Assembly: GCF_022605725.1 (NCBI RefSeq)
Contig: NC_065548.1
Location: 42,277,131 to 42,341,130, forward strand
Length of the DNA stretch: 64,000 bases
Direction of reading: 5' to 3'
Origin: Anthonomus grandis grandis
Lineage: Eukaryota; Arthropoda; Insecta; Coleoptera; Curculionidae
Shown here: in pieces, positions 1-10,408 of the stretch
How positions within the stretch are numbered: position 1 is the stretch's first letter
Layout of the letters: each line of letters begins with the position of its first letter
Notes under the pieces: generated by a model
Databases searched by the model: none
Seen by the model: the letters and a program-made list of their open reading frames with translations, nothing else
Told to the model about the DNA's origin: nothing
Position numbers and translations under genes: made by a program

Positions 1-300
1 GAGATAAAATTATTATGCAGTCTTATTTGCATTGTCCAATTAGAGTAGTCCAATTGACATTGATATTGTGTAATAAAATCTCTACCAAGAATTCCATCTG
101 CTGGTATGGGAAAATTATCCTCAACTATGTAAAAATTTTGTCTTAAAGAAAAATTGTCAATAAACATTACAGTTTTAGTAGTACCTTTTGTTCGCTTAAT
201 TAAAGAAATATCGGCACTAGTATCTACGATTAATGTTATTGTTTCATTTTGTGTCATTTGGGTCTGAACGACGATAAAATTTGACAACGATAGGTCCATG
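1..300 (-). CDS. pol: Start of pol: retropepsin-type protease (partial)
   Basis: This open minus-strand frame begins at an ATG at 298-300 and runs off the window edge. It carries a retropepsin-like start (VDTSADISLIK, around 195-226) and a downstream LGRDF motif (around 73-87), the usual pair of landmarks in Ty3/Gypsy proteases. The protease would cut the Gag-Pol polyprotein. The catalytic triplet reads D-T-S where the family normally has D-T/S-G. Pol lies in the -1 frame relative to gag and the frame is open upstream across the gag stop, so -1 frameshifting is the likely route of expression; no textbook slippery heptamer was recognised. Confidence 0.75.
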
Positions 301-310
301 TTAAAAATAT

Positions 311-1537
311 TTATTGCTCCCCCAATGGACCTGGTTGGGGTGATAATTCTTTTTCCGAATTATCTGTCTCAAAGCTGCGCACAGAATAGTTTCCTCTGCC
401 TCGTTGAGAATAGCCCCTGTGACCTCTATATCTGCTATGGCCACCATGATAATTATTATGGATAGGAACTTCAGGATTTCTATTAAATCCTCCTCTTTTC
501 CATTGTCCTTGCGCCCTAGGATAATGACCTCTATAATTTGGATTTCCTCTATTGTTGAATCGATTTTGTGTAAAAAGGACTGTAGAATTTTTTGATTCAG
601 TTTCGACGCTAACAAACTTTGTCAAGGCGTCTTGAGTTGTGTTGAATGTGCCTGCTTCCATTATCAACCTGGATCTTTCTGAGGTTGCATTCGATTTTAG
701 GGCTTTAACTGCAATATTAGTTGTATAACCCTCTGCTACATTTACTGGTACACCTTCATTTATGTACGCTCTTTTTAAGCTTGTTGCTAAAGCTTCTATG
801 TCAGATGCATATTTTGATGTATCGCTGGATCCTTGTTTAAGAGCTAATAATTTTGCCGAAACTAACTGCGAACTTTCACCCTTAATATTGCTTGTTAGTT
901 TTTGAATTATAATTGGTATGGTATCATTAACGCTAATAAGGTCTCTTGCTTTACCAACTAATTTAGTTTTAATAAGAGCCACGGCATTTGCTTCGTGCCC
1001 TTCGCAATTTTCTTGGATTAAAGTTAGTGTGTCAATAAAAGATCGAAGTTTATCCGCTGAGCCATCAAAATTATTGCAGAAAACCCTACTGGTGAAATTA
1101 AAAAAATCCATTTTAGTCATCGCCATTTTGCCAGTTTCAATTTTAATTTCAGTGTTTGTATTTTCTTCGTCTGAACCCTCTGAAGAGTTTTCACTGAGAA
1201 TAATATCCTCCTCAATCACTTTTGGATCAATTAGTTCAGTGCACGATGTAGGTATTTTATACGAAACATTTAATACTTGATATACCCTGACTACTTTATC
1301 TCTTGAGACGGAAAAAAGTTTTTTAATAGCAAAATACTGTTCTTGACTTAAATTTTTGTAATCATGTAATACAAGTTGCACAAAGGTATTATAGTATTTA
1401 AGTAAATTATCCCTAACTTCTTTTTTAATTTCCTCTGATTTAGGTATTTTTTTCTTTAAGACTCTTTTTGATTCGTTAGTAATTAATATTTTTAAATTTG
1501 ATAACTTGGTATAAAGTTCTTCCCAAGCTGATGACAT
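311..1537 (-). CDS. gag: Gag polyprotein of errantivirus-like element
   Basis: An intact 408-residue ORF with no internal stop. The middle (roughly residues 150-330) reads like the alpha-helical capsid region of 17.6/gypsy-type Gag, including FDGSADKLRSFIDTL. There is no CCHC zinc knuckle. Instead the C-terminal 80 residues are rich in R, G, N and Y with RG repeats (HSRYRGHRGYSQRGRG), the usual substitute for nucleic-acid binding in errantivirus Gag. An acidic stretch lies near residues 110-130. It would assemble the particle and package RNA. The start codon is the first ATG of the frame. It ends 11 bases before the pol ATG, with the pol frame overlapping it at -1. Confidence 0.85.
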   Translation of the reverse strand: MSSAWEELYTKLSNLKILITNESKRVLKKKIPKSEEIKKEVRDNLLKYYNTFVQLVLHDYKNLSQEQYFAIKKLFSVSRDKVVRVYQVLNVSYKIPTSCTELIDPKVIEEDIILSENSSEGSDEENTNTEIKIETGKMAMTKMDFFNFTSRVFCNNFDGSADKLRSFIDTLTLIQENCEGHEANAVALIKTKLVGKARDLISVNDTIPIIIQKLTSNIKGESSQLVSAKLLALKQGSSDTSKYASDIEALATSLKRAYINEGVPVNVAEGYTTNIAVKALKSNATSERSRLIMEAGTFNTTQDALTKFVSVETESKNSTVLFTQNRFNNRGNPNYRGHYPRAQGQWKRGGFNRNPEVPIHNNYHGGHSRYRGHRGYSQRGRGNYSVRSFETDNSEKELSPQPGPLGEQ

Positions 1538-1801
1538 AAAAATAACTAAATTTAGCCTAAATTACGGTAAAAAAATCTAACATAACAGTAGTACATGAAA
1601 AATGTAAACAAAAATCCAACATAAAAATTATTATTCAGCTATATATATGTAATATGTAATAACTTTATAATATATTATAATATTATAACTTTCGATTACT
1701 TTATGAACTAATAAGAAAAATAGTTTTACCCCCAAAAATATTTTAAAACTGCAAAATAGCCAAAAAAATCTTATTCTAAATATACACAAATAAATAAAAT
1801 T

Positions 1802-1978
1802 ACATACCAACTATAATATAACATTTGTGTGGTCCATGTCCTGGGACGGATGCAAAATCTCCATTACATCTCCTTCTTCCATCTTCCAATAAACAGGTGG
1901 CGTTTAATCGCTCGTCCTTAATGTCACTGCTTTCAGGTTTTACTAAAATTTTTTCTACACCAACACATTGTTTCTTCT
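1802..1978 (-). other. Small cysteine-containing open frame in the leader
   Basis: An open frame of about 59 codons between the small membrane ORF and gag. It begins just after an in-frame TGA, has no ATG until its last codon, contains four cysteines and ends VGM-stop where the DNA reads G/GTATGT, a plausible 5' splice site. A possible acceptor (GTTCGTGTTAG) lies just upstream. It could be an internal exon of a spliced leader transcript, or a chance open frame. I recognise no family. Confidence 0.3.
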
Positions 1979-2026
1979 TTCACTAACACGAACTCACAAA
2001 CACAAACCACTATGTAATAGTCTTAC

Positions 2027-2263
2027 TTAGACATCACCAACTGGAGCTTTTAGCATAAGACTTCTTGACAAGTCTCTTTTCATGTTTCTGCGGTAAGCCT
2101 TCCTAATTTTTAGTAACACCAAGGTTACAACAGCCACAGTGATTATATAAAGCAGAATACGGATATCCATAGGGACATTTATAGCTTGTTCTTCCACTAT
2201 AAAATTGGAGTTTACAACACCTGTGTCCGTAACTTCAGCATGCTTGGTGTTAGTAGTACCCAT
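2027..2263 (-). CDS. Small single-pass membrane protein in the leader, unknown family
   Basis: A 78-residue ORF between the primer-binding site and gag. It starts MGTTNT, compatible with N-myristoylation (glycine at position 2). It has one strongly hydrophobic segment at about residues 33-51 (ILLYIITVAVVTLVLL) followed by a basic tail (KIRKAYRRNMKR), so it would be a single-pass membrane protein with a cytosolic tail by the positive-inside rule. A consensus donor (GTAAGA) overlaps the stop. Ty3/Gypsy elements do not normally carry a gene here. It may be an accessory protein, an env-derived leader exon, or captured host sequence. I do not recognise it. Confidence 0.45.
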   Translation of the reverse strand: MGTTNTKHAEVTDTGVVNSNFIVEEQAINVPMDIRILLYIITVAVVTLVLLKIRKAYRRNMKRDLSRSLMLKAPVGDV

Positions 2264-2421
2264 ATTGACTCACACTGTATGTTACTGTACATTAGCACAC
2301 TTTACAGCAACTAGCTCCCATACTTTTACCACGGTTTTACTATAAACATTTTTCTTTTTGTACTATATACATATAGAACAATTACTACTCTTACTGAAAA
2401 ATGCACTAAAAAATGGTGTTT

Positions 2422-2440
2422 GGCACTGGCAGGGTCGCCA
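2422..2440 (-). other. Primer-binding site
   Basis: On the minus strand TGGCGACCCTGCCAGTGCC directly follows the LTR end CACA. It starts with the TGG expected from complementarity to a tRNA CCA end, and resembles the Arg-type primer sites of 412/mdg1-like elements. The tRNA assignment is tentative. Confidence 0.6.
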
Positions 2441-2694
2441 TGTGAAGGTTCGATTTAGGAATTATAAATAAGAATGCCAAATGCGCTTACACCATTGTAT
2501 ATTACTCTCTTCGATGATATCTGGTATATTAGTAGTTATTTAAAAACAGTGTTCTACATAATTGTCGTGCATACGTGTGCAATAGTATTGCATAAATATT
2601 TAACAATAATAATAATTCATTGTATAACAAATTAATATACAGTATGATACTTGAAAATAAATAACATATATCACTATTATATTATTGTACCACA
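2441..2694 (-). repeat. 5' LTR of the errantivirus-like element
   Basis: About 254 bp, bounded by TGTG and CACA and directly followed (minus strand) by the primer-binding site. The left boundary is firm because of the primer site. The right boundary rests on the TGTG/CACA symmetry only, since the partner LTR is outside the window. Confidence 0.6.
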
Positions 2695-2780
2695 GAGATT
2701 CTTCGGTCGCGTTCATGTAAAAATTACGTCATCTGTAAAGTAGTCGGCTTAATAAATTGGATTTTTGGGAATAGTGACTT

Positions 2781-4180
2781 TTATTTAGGGTGTAAATACC
2801 AAATAACCCTTCTAGTGTTTACATATCTAGTTTTCCGATCGGGTCCTGAGAACCATTTTGAACCTGATAACGTGTCTAAGGTGTCGTCAATTTTTGGCAG
2901 GGGATAACTGTCGTGCTTGGTAATGTCATTTAGTCTCCGATTTACACAAAATCTGGTACATCCGTCCTTTTGCTTCACTAGTACAACTGGAGATGTCCAA
3001 GGACTCTGGGAAGGATGTTGTTGTATCTTCATTTTTCAAAGCATTGAGGAAGCTTCACCTTTTTCAGCTATCGCAATCCTTCAAGGTGCTTATTTTATTA
3101 GAGCATTGTCTCCAGTGTTAATTCGATGCTGCACCAAATCAGTACTTCCCAGGTCCTTATCTTGTCCTTGGCTTGGTAGCACCCAGCCAGCTGGCGCCCG
3201 ATAAAGCTGACTAGTTGAAATTTTTCTGGTTCCTTGGATCTCTCAAAGACTTGGGGTATTGGCGTTTAAGGTTCTCTAATAAAATCCTCCTTATTATATT
3301 TCCAATTGGAATAGTCTTTTAGGTTTTCTAGCTAAAAATGACTCATTGTTCTTCAGGGTCTTCGAGATCACTTTACGAAGTTCTGATTTCGCATATCCGA
3401 GTCTGCCTTCTTGAATTGAAAACCTGTCGCAACCTCCAATCCATGATTCAAAGCTTACGAAATACTTTTATGACGAGCCATCCTCAGAGCATAGTTAGTA
3501 GTCTGGATCTCGAACCCTGTCAATAAGAAAATTTATAATAATTTGTACTTGGAACTCTGTTGGGGCTGAAGGGTAAGCCAGAGTTACTAATCGAGCAACA
3601 TCGGACTCAAACTGTTGGAGTCCTTTGAATTTGACTTATTGTCCCTTAGATTTAAATTGAACCTGGTACACTTATTGTAGATAAGCTTCCCTTAGCTCAT
3701 CTCTAAGCTATGGACCAGTATATCGAAATTGAGCTGATCCTTAAATAGCGCCATTCTTAATATTTCTGTACCTTCTCGTCTAAGGCATAGCTTAAGCTTG
3801 ATTGCTTTTTTTTTGTTATTCCAGCGATTTTCCCTAGCAGCAGCCTCAAATTGATTCACGTAGGTACTTCATGCTTCGTTGCCGTCGCATTTTGGTGGCT
3901 TCACTTTAATCATTGTTTGTATCTCAGAATCTGGATAAAAAGGAGCCCGCTTTACTATCATCTCTATTTCTCGGATTTTTTTTTGTACTTGCCCCAATTC
4001 TTCTTCCACTGTTGCTTCGAAGTTAGTCATTAATTGTTTCTGGTTCATCTCCAAATCGTTTCTCTTGTACTTTTTTTTTCTGTTTAAGATCTCTTTCTTC
4101 TTGTTCTAATTTTAGCCCATCAAACTTCCTTAATAGCAGCCCCATCAATTTCTCGGGCTCCATCTTGGCCTTGACCTCTT
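2781..4180 (-). pseudogene. Decayed Ty3/Gypsy gag-pol relic
   Basis: Read leftwards from 4180 the minus strand shows Gag-like segments: a coiled N-terminal part (3869-4054, ending VKPPKCDGNEA), then QFEAAARENRWNN and LCLRRE around 3760-3830, then matches to the rest of a Ty3/Gypsy capsid down to about 3400. RT fragments follow at 2781-3240, including QHRINTGDNA, PWTSPVVLVKQKDG and RRLNDITKHDSYPLPKIDD. Stops and frameshifts occur throughout. Zinc finger, protease and the beginning of RT are deleted, since gag passes almost directly into RT. No LTRs were found. It is unrelated in detail to the element at 1-2694. Confidence 0.8.
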
Positions 4181-5579
4181 GTTAAAGGCATTTACTAAAA
4201 TGGGCTTCCAAACATCCTATACTTCTGACATCAATTGTAATGAAATTTAGGAACACACTTTTATTGGCAACGTCAAAAACTCTAACCTTATTCGCGTTGA
4301 CTGTAGTTAATTGTTTCCAAGGTAAAAACTGACTAAACAATTAAAACTGAATCAAATATTACGAAACGAGTTCCTTTTAAAGCCCCATGAAACAATTTAG
4401 GAATGTTTTGAATTTTCATCATTGCTTTTGCTGAAAGAGACCAATAATTTCAGGAGAAAACTAAGAGTGAAAGCAAGTAAGTACACAAATTCTAGGAAAT
4501 TTAAAATACAAGGACTTACAATAATATAATTTAAATAACCTAAACTGGGGCCATAATGAGGCCCTCTAACAAGATGAACTAATTAGAAACTGGACACTAT
4601 CTATGAAAATCTTAAACTAAACGTAAGAAGAACGCCACTAATGAACTTTAACTACAAAATACGAATAAAATAGTACAATAACTAGGAAAATAATTAACGT
4701 ATTTACATCTTCATAATAATATCAAGTATTTATCATAAAAGAATATTCACATAATGCGTTACTTAGCTTTTTGCTTATTAATAATAAGGGTAATACTTCA
4801 CAAATATGATTCAAGTGTGATTGATTATTTTAATTAGATATTCAATAATACATTTAATGTAATATGATGTTCAAAAATTTACATTACCTTCATGATATCC
4901 GGTGCTTCATGCGCTACGGAAACTGTTATGTACAATGTGAACAATATAATATTGGCAGAAGCAACCGATCAAGATCAATATATCAAATTCAGTTTTTTAC
5001 CATGCATGCGTTTGACTAATTTGTAACTTATTAGATTTTGCTAAATAAAATGCTTCCTTTCTATAGTATTAAATAACAAATAAAATCATCTCAACTATAT
5101 CACTGAATGCAGTTTAGATATAATGTAAATATTAGCAATTTAAGTAACTTTAAAATACATTTACGCCCAAATCTATCATTATCTATATCTATCGATGCTT
5201 TAAATAATATGGTAACTTTTTCTTGAACACTTCACCGCATTACTAACAGCCATTGTACTGTTGACGGTTGTTATTGAAGATTGAATTGTTCTCCAATTTT
5301 TTGCTCATCTTTATTTAGTTTTTGAAATGCTGAAATTTTTGAACGTGGACTGTATATTGTATTTTGATTCTGGTGCTTTGAGATTAGAGAAATACCCTTC
5401 TGCTACTTAAACATCTATTTATTTGGCACACAACCAGTAATTTTATAGAATAATTTAAATTATAGAGAATAATTAGTCTTAAACATAGATGCTTTCCTAA
5501 GACTTAAGAAATTTAATAAAACAACTCCCAAGACCTTTTTCTAAAAAAGAGTGCTAATTATTATTTTTACAGGAACTTA
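4181..5579. other. AT-rich sequence without recognised genes
   Basis: No ORF over 60 codons and no family resemblance on either strand. This is probably old intergenic or decayed repeat sequence. Confidence 0.5.
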
Positions 5580-5581
5580 TA

Positions 5582-5890
5582 CAGGGTGGCCACTTGAAAA
5601 CGAAACAGAGCCTATTTTGGGTCCCTCAGAACATTTGCGAAAAAATCCTCGGACCCGTCAATTTTTGATTCAAGGGGGAACCAATTTTTTGCTAGTTTCG
5701 CCCCCCTGAGGGCAAAGCCCTAGCGTGGGGGTGACAAGGGCCCCCAAAATTTTAAATGGAACGGAAGGTCGAGTGATACCTTATTTTAAAGGTATTTTTA
5801 TGTAGATTATAACCCTAAAGTTATAAATCGTTACTATTTGCCTAGTCGATACAGGGGCTAATAAAAGTTACAAAAACATGTTAAAATTTT
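5582..5890 (+). repeat. Left terminal inverted repeat of mariner-like element
   Basis: About 310 bp, matching the reverse complement of 7264-7575 with scattered differences. It contains a GC-richer patch (5695-5755) that is conserved in both arms. Confidence 0.85.
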
Positions 5891-6156
5891 TTATGAAAAA
5901 AAAGCTTGTAAATTTAGCAGTTAAATAAATACAAACAATTTTGTTCTCCTACATTGTGCACCGTACTTTCTGTTGTTTTTTTTAATACCCGTAGGTATCT
6001 ATGTCAATTCTGCAAGGGAACTCTTGGTTATTGTTGAGACTGTTATTATAGCAACATTTTGAAGTTTAATAGTGGTTGACAATTACTGCTGTCAGATCAT
6101 AGTGTGTCAAACAAATAGCTCTTTAAAGTTAGTTAGTTACAACATTGAGTGTGATA

Positions 6157-7227
6157 ATGGTTTATTCACTTGCTGAAAGGGTTGAAATAATTTCTCTTTT
6201 CTTTGCGAACAATGAAAATGTTAATAGAACTGCCCAGCCCTTTAATACACTAAAACACCCTAAGCGACAGGTCCATCGCAAGTACCTTTTTGGAATTAGT
6301 TTAGGGAATTAATTTAGGGAAACTGAGTCTGTGTCTAATAAAAAAGAGCGAAATGGATAATCCAGTGGTGAATGAAGCTTCAGAAGTAGCTATTTTAGGT
6401 CATGTTGTGCAAGATCCTACACTGAGTACAAGGAAGTTATCAACCGTATCTGGTATTAAGAGACGCAGCATTCAGAAGAAAAAAACAAGTTTCATCTGTA
6501 CAAAATGCATCTCGTACAAGAACTAAACGAAGACGATTTTGATAGGAGAGTACAATTTTGTGAAACTATATCTGAACAAGCCGCCAATGATCCACGCTTT
6601 CTATTTAATGTATGTTTTTCTGACGAATGCTCCTTTTTCCTAAACGGTACTGTGAATTGTCACGACTGTCGCTATTGGGCTGATTCAAATCCCAGAATAT
6701 TTCGTGAGGTGCATACACAACATCCTGAAAAATTAAATGTTTGGGCTGGCATTTTTGGTAAACATATCGTAGGCTCCTTTTTTTACCTGGCAATTTAACA
6801 GGAGAGATGTACCTGGAGTTATTAGTTATACAATTCATCCAGCATTAGTGGAGATACTAGAAAATAACAACGAGTACTTGGAAAATCGGCTAGTATTTCA
6901 GCAAGATGGGGCGCCACCCCACTATGCAAGGGTTCGTCAATATTTGGACCAAACGTTTCCAGGACAATGTATTGGAAGAATAGGAGCTATTGAATGGCCT
7001 CCTCGTTCCCCGGACTTAAGCCCATTAGATTTTTTTTTATGGGTCCATTTAAAAACTAAAATTTATGCTAGTCAGCCAACATCGCTAGACCATTTACGAC
7101 AAAGAATAATTGATGAATGTCGTCAAACACCCCAGAATTTTTGCAAAATGTACGGGAAAGGTTTGAACAAAACCTGTATTATTGTATGGAAGTCGAAAGC
7201 CAACATTTTGAACATTTACATGATTGA
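6157..7227 (+). pseudogene. Mariner-like DDE transposase, frameshifted
   Basis: Starts at ATG 6157 (MVYSLAERVEII, the helix-turn-helix end) and reads through several frame changes to a stop at 7225-7227. Catalytic landmarks are visible: first Asp in FSDECSFFLNG (6505-6798 frame), NVWAGI, second Asp in FQQDGAPPHY and third in PPRSPDLSPLDFFLW (6848-7267 frame), with 40 residues between the last two aspartates. The spacing is close to the DD41D group rather than classical DD34D mariner. Frameshifts lie near 6300, near 6795 and near 7150. The protein would cut and paste the element at TA sites but cannot be made intact here. Confidence 0.85.
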
Positions 7228-7263
7228 TTTTATCTTTAAGCCCTTTATTAAAAATTATACTTT

Positions 7264-7575
7264 TTAACATTTTTTTGTAACTTTTATTAGCCCCTGTATC
7301 GACTAGGCAAATAGTAACGATTTAAAACTTTAGGGTTATAAAAATTATATATTCCACATAAAAATACCTTCGAAATAAGGTATCACTCGATCCCCTGTTC
7401 TATTTAAAATGTTGGGGGCCCTTGTCACCCCCGCTAGGGCTTTGCCCTCAGGTAGGCGAAACTAGTAAAAAAATGTTTCCCCCTTGAATCAAAAATTGAC
7501 GGGTCCGAGGATTTTTTCGCAAATGTTCTGAGGGACCCAAAATAGGCTCTGTTTCGTTTTCAAATGGCCATCCTG
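7264..7575 (-). repeat. Right terminal inverted repeat of mariner-like element
   Basis: About 312 bp, reverse complement of the left repeat, followed by TA. An antisense open frame within it (about 7448-7669) is only a consequence of the repeat and is not called as a gene. Confidence 0.85.
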
Positions 7576-8795
7576 TATAGTGAAAGTGTACTAATAAATG
7601 CATGTCGGAAACCATTTTGGAAAAAAATAAACTTAATAAAATAAGGCCTAGCGTGGACCATAATAACATAGTTTTAAATTTATTTTTAACGACGATGACT
7701 TTGTTGAAATGCGTGAAGGGGTTCAGGGAATACGCGGCGGATTATAAAGACGACCTTTATTAAGTTTAGCTTAATGGTTACTTAATTTGAATATAAATGC
7801 AATAATCGTTCACCATAAAAAAAAAAAACAAAATAATTTTAAAAATTCTGTAACGCCCAACCTTTTTTCAACTTGTTTTGTGAAAATAAATGTAAGCAAT
7901 TTTTATTATCAAAATAAAAAAAAAATTGTTTCTTTGATTGATGGCAAACAAAAATAAAATAGAGGGTACCTTTTCAAGAAGAAGTCTAGCATCTTTCATT
8001 CCGCCGAAATAATCGTGGCTAAAATGCCGCAAAGTTTATGCTCCGACTTCCCGATATCGTAGCGACTTTTAGCCGAGGCGAGGTGTCAAAATAAATCAGC
8101 TTAAATGGTCTGGCAAAGCCAGCAGAAGCACCGGAAAATATTTCCAGCGAAAAAACCATATGAGTTCGAGATCTGTCGGCTGGGAAATGTATTGGCCGCT
8201 ACGACTATTTTCAGGACGCAAATCTTTATATTTATAAGCTTATTACTAAAGGATTTTGTGAGGATTTCTGGGCTATTTCTGAATCAAGAATATTTATTAT
8301 ATAATTTTATATGGATTTTTTTATATATTATACCTGTTAAATGTTTCAAACTTTCCAAATTACGGAAATTATAAATAGTGATTCAAGTATCTCCTTTTTT
8401 TAACTATTTGAATAAAAGCGTTATATTAATTTTAATCCCTTATATTTTTTAGTTACTATTTTGTCAAAAATAAACAAAAGTTACCTTAAAAATTTAAGCA
8501 CATTTAATTATTACTGCAATAATATTTATTCTATTCTATCTAAGACGTGGATCTGAGGATTTATTTTATTTTTAATAATCGGACCGATATGTTTAAAGCT
8601 GTTAAGCACTCTTAAGTTTAAGACTTTGCAGATAATAAGTAAAAATATATATTTTTTAGCCAGTGTTAATGGCCTCTAACAAACTATAAAAAATTTGGTA
8701 CTATAAAACTACTTATTGCAGATTAAATAGAATAAATTTGCCTGAAAATTTAAAAAAAAATCTCGATCCAGGCTAGGGATCAGGAAGTTTTGATA
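7576..8795. other. Intergenic sequence between two elements
   Basis: Mostly AT-rich. The stretch 7848-8220 is less AT-rich and begins CTGTAACGCCCAACC, reminiscent of CTGTAACGACCTAA at 12081, which lies before the 3' LTR of the neighbouring Ty3/Gypsy element. It may be a solo LTR or 3' tail of a related element, but this is only a short resemblance. No convincing coding sequence. Confidence 0.35.
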
Positions 8796-8799
8796 ATAT

Positions 8800-9074
8800 T
8801 GTTAGATCAATCCGAAAAATAAAACCGTTTTTGTTATTAGAACGTTTAAATCAAACGTGGTTGTTTATAAACAGTCTGGGTAATTTGATCCTATCTCAAA
8901 TAATGATTAACAAAGCGATAACAATTCGGGGATTTCTTATAGTTGATTCGCGGGAGTCTGGGTTAGTTAAGTTACGGACTTAAAACTGGAGCCTCCTGTC
9001 TGTTCGGAAGCGCGAATATAATAATTATCAAAATTAATAGTTGCTTAATCGATATAAATAACTTTTAACTAACA
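8800..9074 (+). repeat. 5' LTR of Ty3/Gypsy element
   Basis: 275 bp, TGTTAG...CTAACA, nearly identical to 12237-12511. The following sequence TCAGGTGTGGGGTTGACA should hold the primer-binding site, but I could not match it to a tRNA. Confidence 0.93.
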
Positions 9075-9147
9075 TCAGGTGTGGGGTTGACATCCAGGTG
9101 CTATTGTGTTATTGCGCGTTGTTGTAGTGTGAGAAAAACGAAAAAAA

Positions 9148-10164
9148 ATGGCTGATAATAATAGTGATGTGGAGAGTGTCGTGGCTGGAAATCAGCAAAT
9201 GGATATTAATCAATCTTTGGGAGCGATTGCTGCTGTTCTTGCTGACCTACAAAAAAGGGCATTTGAAAATTCCAATGTCACCCATACCTTACCTGCCCCA
9301 ACTTTATCATCTGTTTCTATGTCTTTACCTAGTTTCGACCCTGATAATACTGTCATTGATGAATGGTTTGTAAAAATAGATGGATATAAAAATGAATTTA
9401 ATTGGTCGGAACGTGAAACTGTAAGTAGAGTTGGACCTTTTTTACTTAAATCTGCTAAACGATGGTTTACGGCATGGAGACCTACACAGGAAACGTGGAA
9501 TATATTTAAAATAGATTTTCCTGCGGCTTTTCCAAAACAAAAAAATGTTGGGAAAGCTTATGGCAGATGCTGTTAATTTTCAGAGTTGTCATTCATTTAG
9601 TTACGCAGAGTATGCTCGAATTAAATTAGAAAAATTAAAAGCTCTCCGCGCTAATGGTCTGATGCTGATTTAATCGAACTTATCGCGTATTCAATTACAA
9701 ATGCTACTGTCAGAACCGCTGCTTGTAATTGCAAAGGTACTGTAAGTGATTTAATTGCATTGCTTGCAAATTTTGTAAAAGACCCTAAAGATCGGGCGCA
9801 ATCCGGTACCAGTAATTCTCCTACAAATGAATTTTCCCGAAGGCGATTGTTTTCCCAACGATCCGAGTTTAAACCGTCTCCCCCGCCAAAATCCTCTTTT
9901 TCTTGCTATAATTGTGGCATGTTAGGTCATATTTCTCGTGACTGTCGCAGTAAACGCCGATTAAGCAACGAAAATAAATCGGATAAAGCCAGCCTTGTTT
10001 GTAGTTACTGTAAAAAAATGGGTCATATTTCAGACGACTGCTTTCGTCTTAAAAATCATAACAAATTCACAGCGGCAAAACGCGAACCGATTAATGCCTT
10101 ATCTGTGAGTAATACCTTGAAAACGAGCTATAATTGCCGGACGAAAAGTGAATTGTTTAATTGA
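9148..10164 (+). pseudogene. gag: Gag of Ty3/Gypsy element, two frameshifts
   Basis: Begins MADNNSDVESV at 9148. The capsid-like part reads LPSFDPDNTVIDEWF and AKRWFTAWRPTQETW. The frame breaks near 9570 and again near 9660, then resumes in a third frame (SITNATVRTAA, open from 9760). The C-terminal part carries two zinc knuckles, CYNCGMLGHISRDC (9903-9944) and CSYCKKMGHISDDC (9999-10040), which bind the genomic RNA. The protease frame begins just before the gag stop at 10162-10164. Confidence 0.85.
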
Positions 10165-10408
10165 TACTGGGGCAACTTGTTCTTTAATTTCGGAGGCCGG
10201 TTCAAAGGAATTAAATTTGCCAAATCACTTTAAATTTACTCCCTTACAATGTTTTAATGGTACAATCGCCAATTCATATTTCGCAACCAAAGCATTAATT
10301 GAGTTTCCCGAGTTTAAGATTGACCTTGATCTTGTTATCGTCCCCGAAAATATTTGCGAATATAATGTTATTATTGGTGAAAATATTAAGAGTTTAATGT
10401 TACTTTAG
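10142..10408 (+). CDS. Retropepsin-type protease segment
   Basis: Overlaps the end of gag in another frame. Active-site motif CLIDTGATCSLIS is canonical D-T-G. A second hydrophobic strand and VIIGENI (10366-10386) correspond to the flap-distal IGxD region. It would process Gag-Pol. The frame stops at 10406-10408, where pol continues in another frame. Confidence 0.75.
   Translation, partial: RKVNCLIDTGATCSLISEAGSKELNLPNHFKFTPLQCFNGTIANSYFATKALIEFPEFKIDLDLVIVPENICEYNVIIGENIKSLMLL

Larger units (their letters stand above)
1..2694 (-). mobile_element. Errantivirus-like LTR retrotransposon, 5' part
   Basis: Read on the minus strand, the order is LTR (2441-2694), a primer-binding site directly abutting it, two small ORFs, gag, then pol starting with an aspartic protease and leaving the window at position 1. 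This is Ty3/Gypsy order, and the gag and protease resemble insect errantiviruses. Reverse transcriptase, integrase, any env and the 3' LTR lie outside, so a TSD cannot be checked. Gag is uninterrupted, which suggests a fairly young copy. The unusual part is the roughly 900-bp leader with small ORFs between the primer site and gag. Confidence 0.8.
5582..7575 (+). mobile_element. Long-TIR mariner-like (IS630/Tc1/mariner) element
   Basis: About 1,994 bp flanked by TA on both sides (5580-5581 and 7576-7577). Ends are CAGGGTGGCC and GGCCATCCTG. The two termini form imperfect inverted repeats of about 310 bp, far longer than the 20-30 bp typical of mariner elements. The interior holds a broken DDE transposase gene on the plus strand. 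TA target duplication and transposase type agree. Confidence 0.9.

Noticed and set aside
404..1280. Open frames of 63 and 120 codons on the plus strand
   Set aside because: They lie antisense to the intact gag ORF and show composition expected of its shadow frames.
7448..7669. 73-codon minus-strand ORF
   Set aside because: It lies mostly within a mariner terminal inverted repeat and has no domain.
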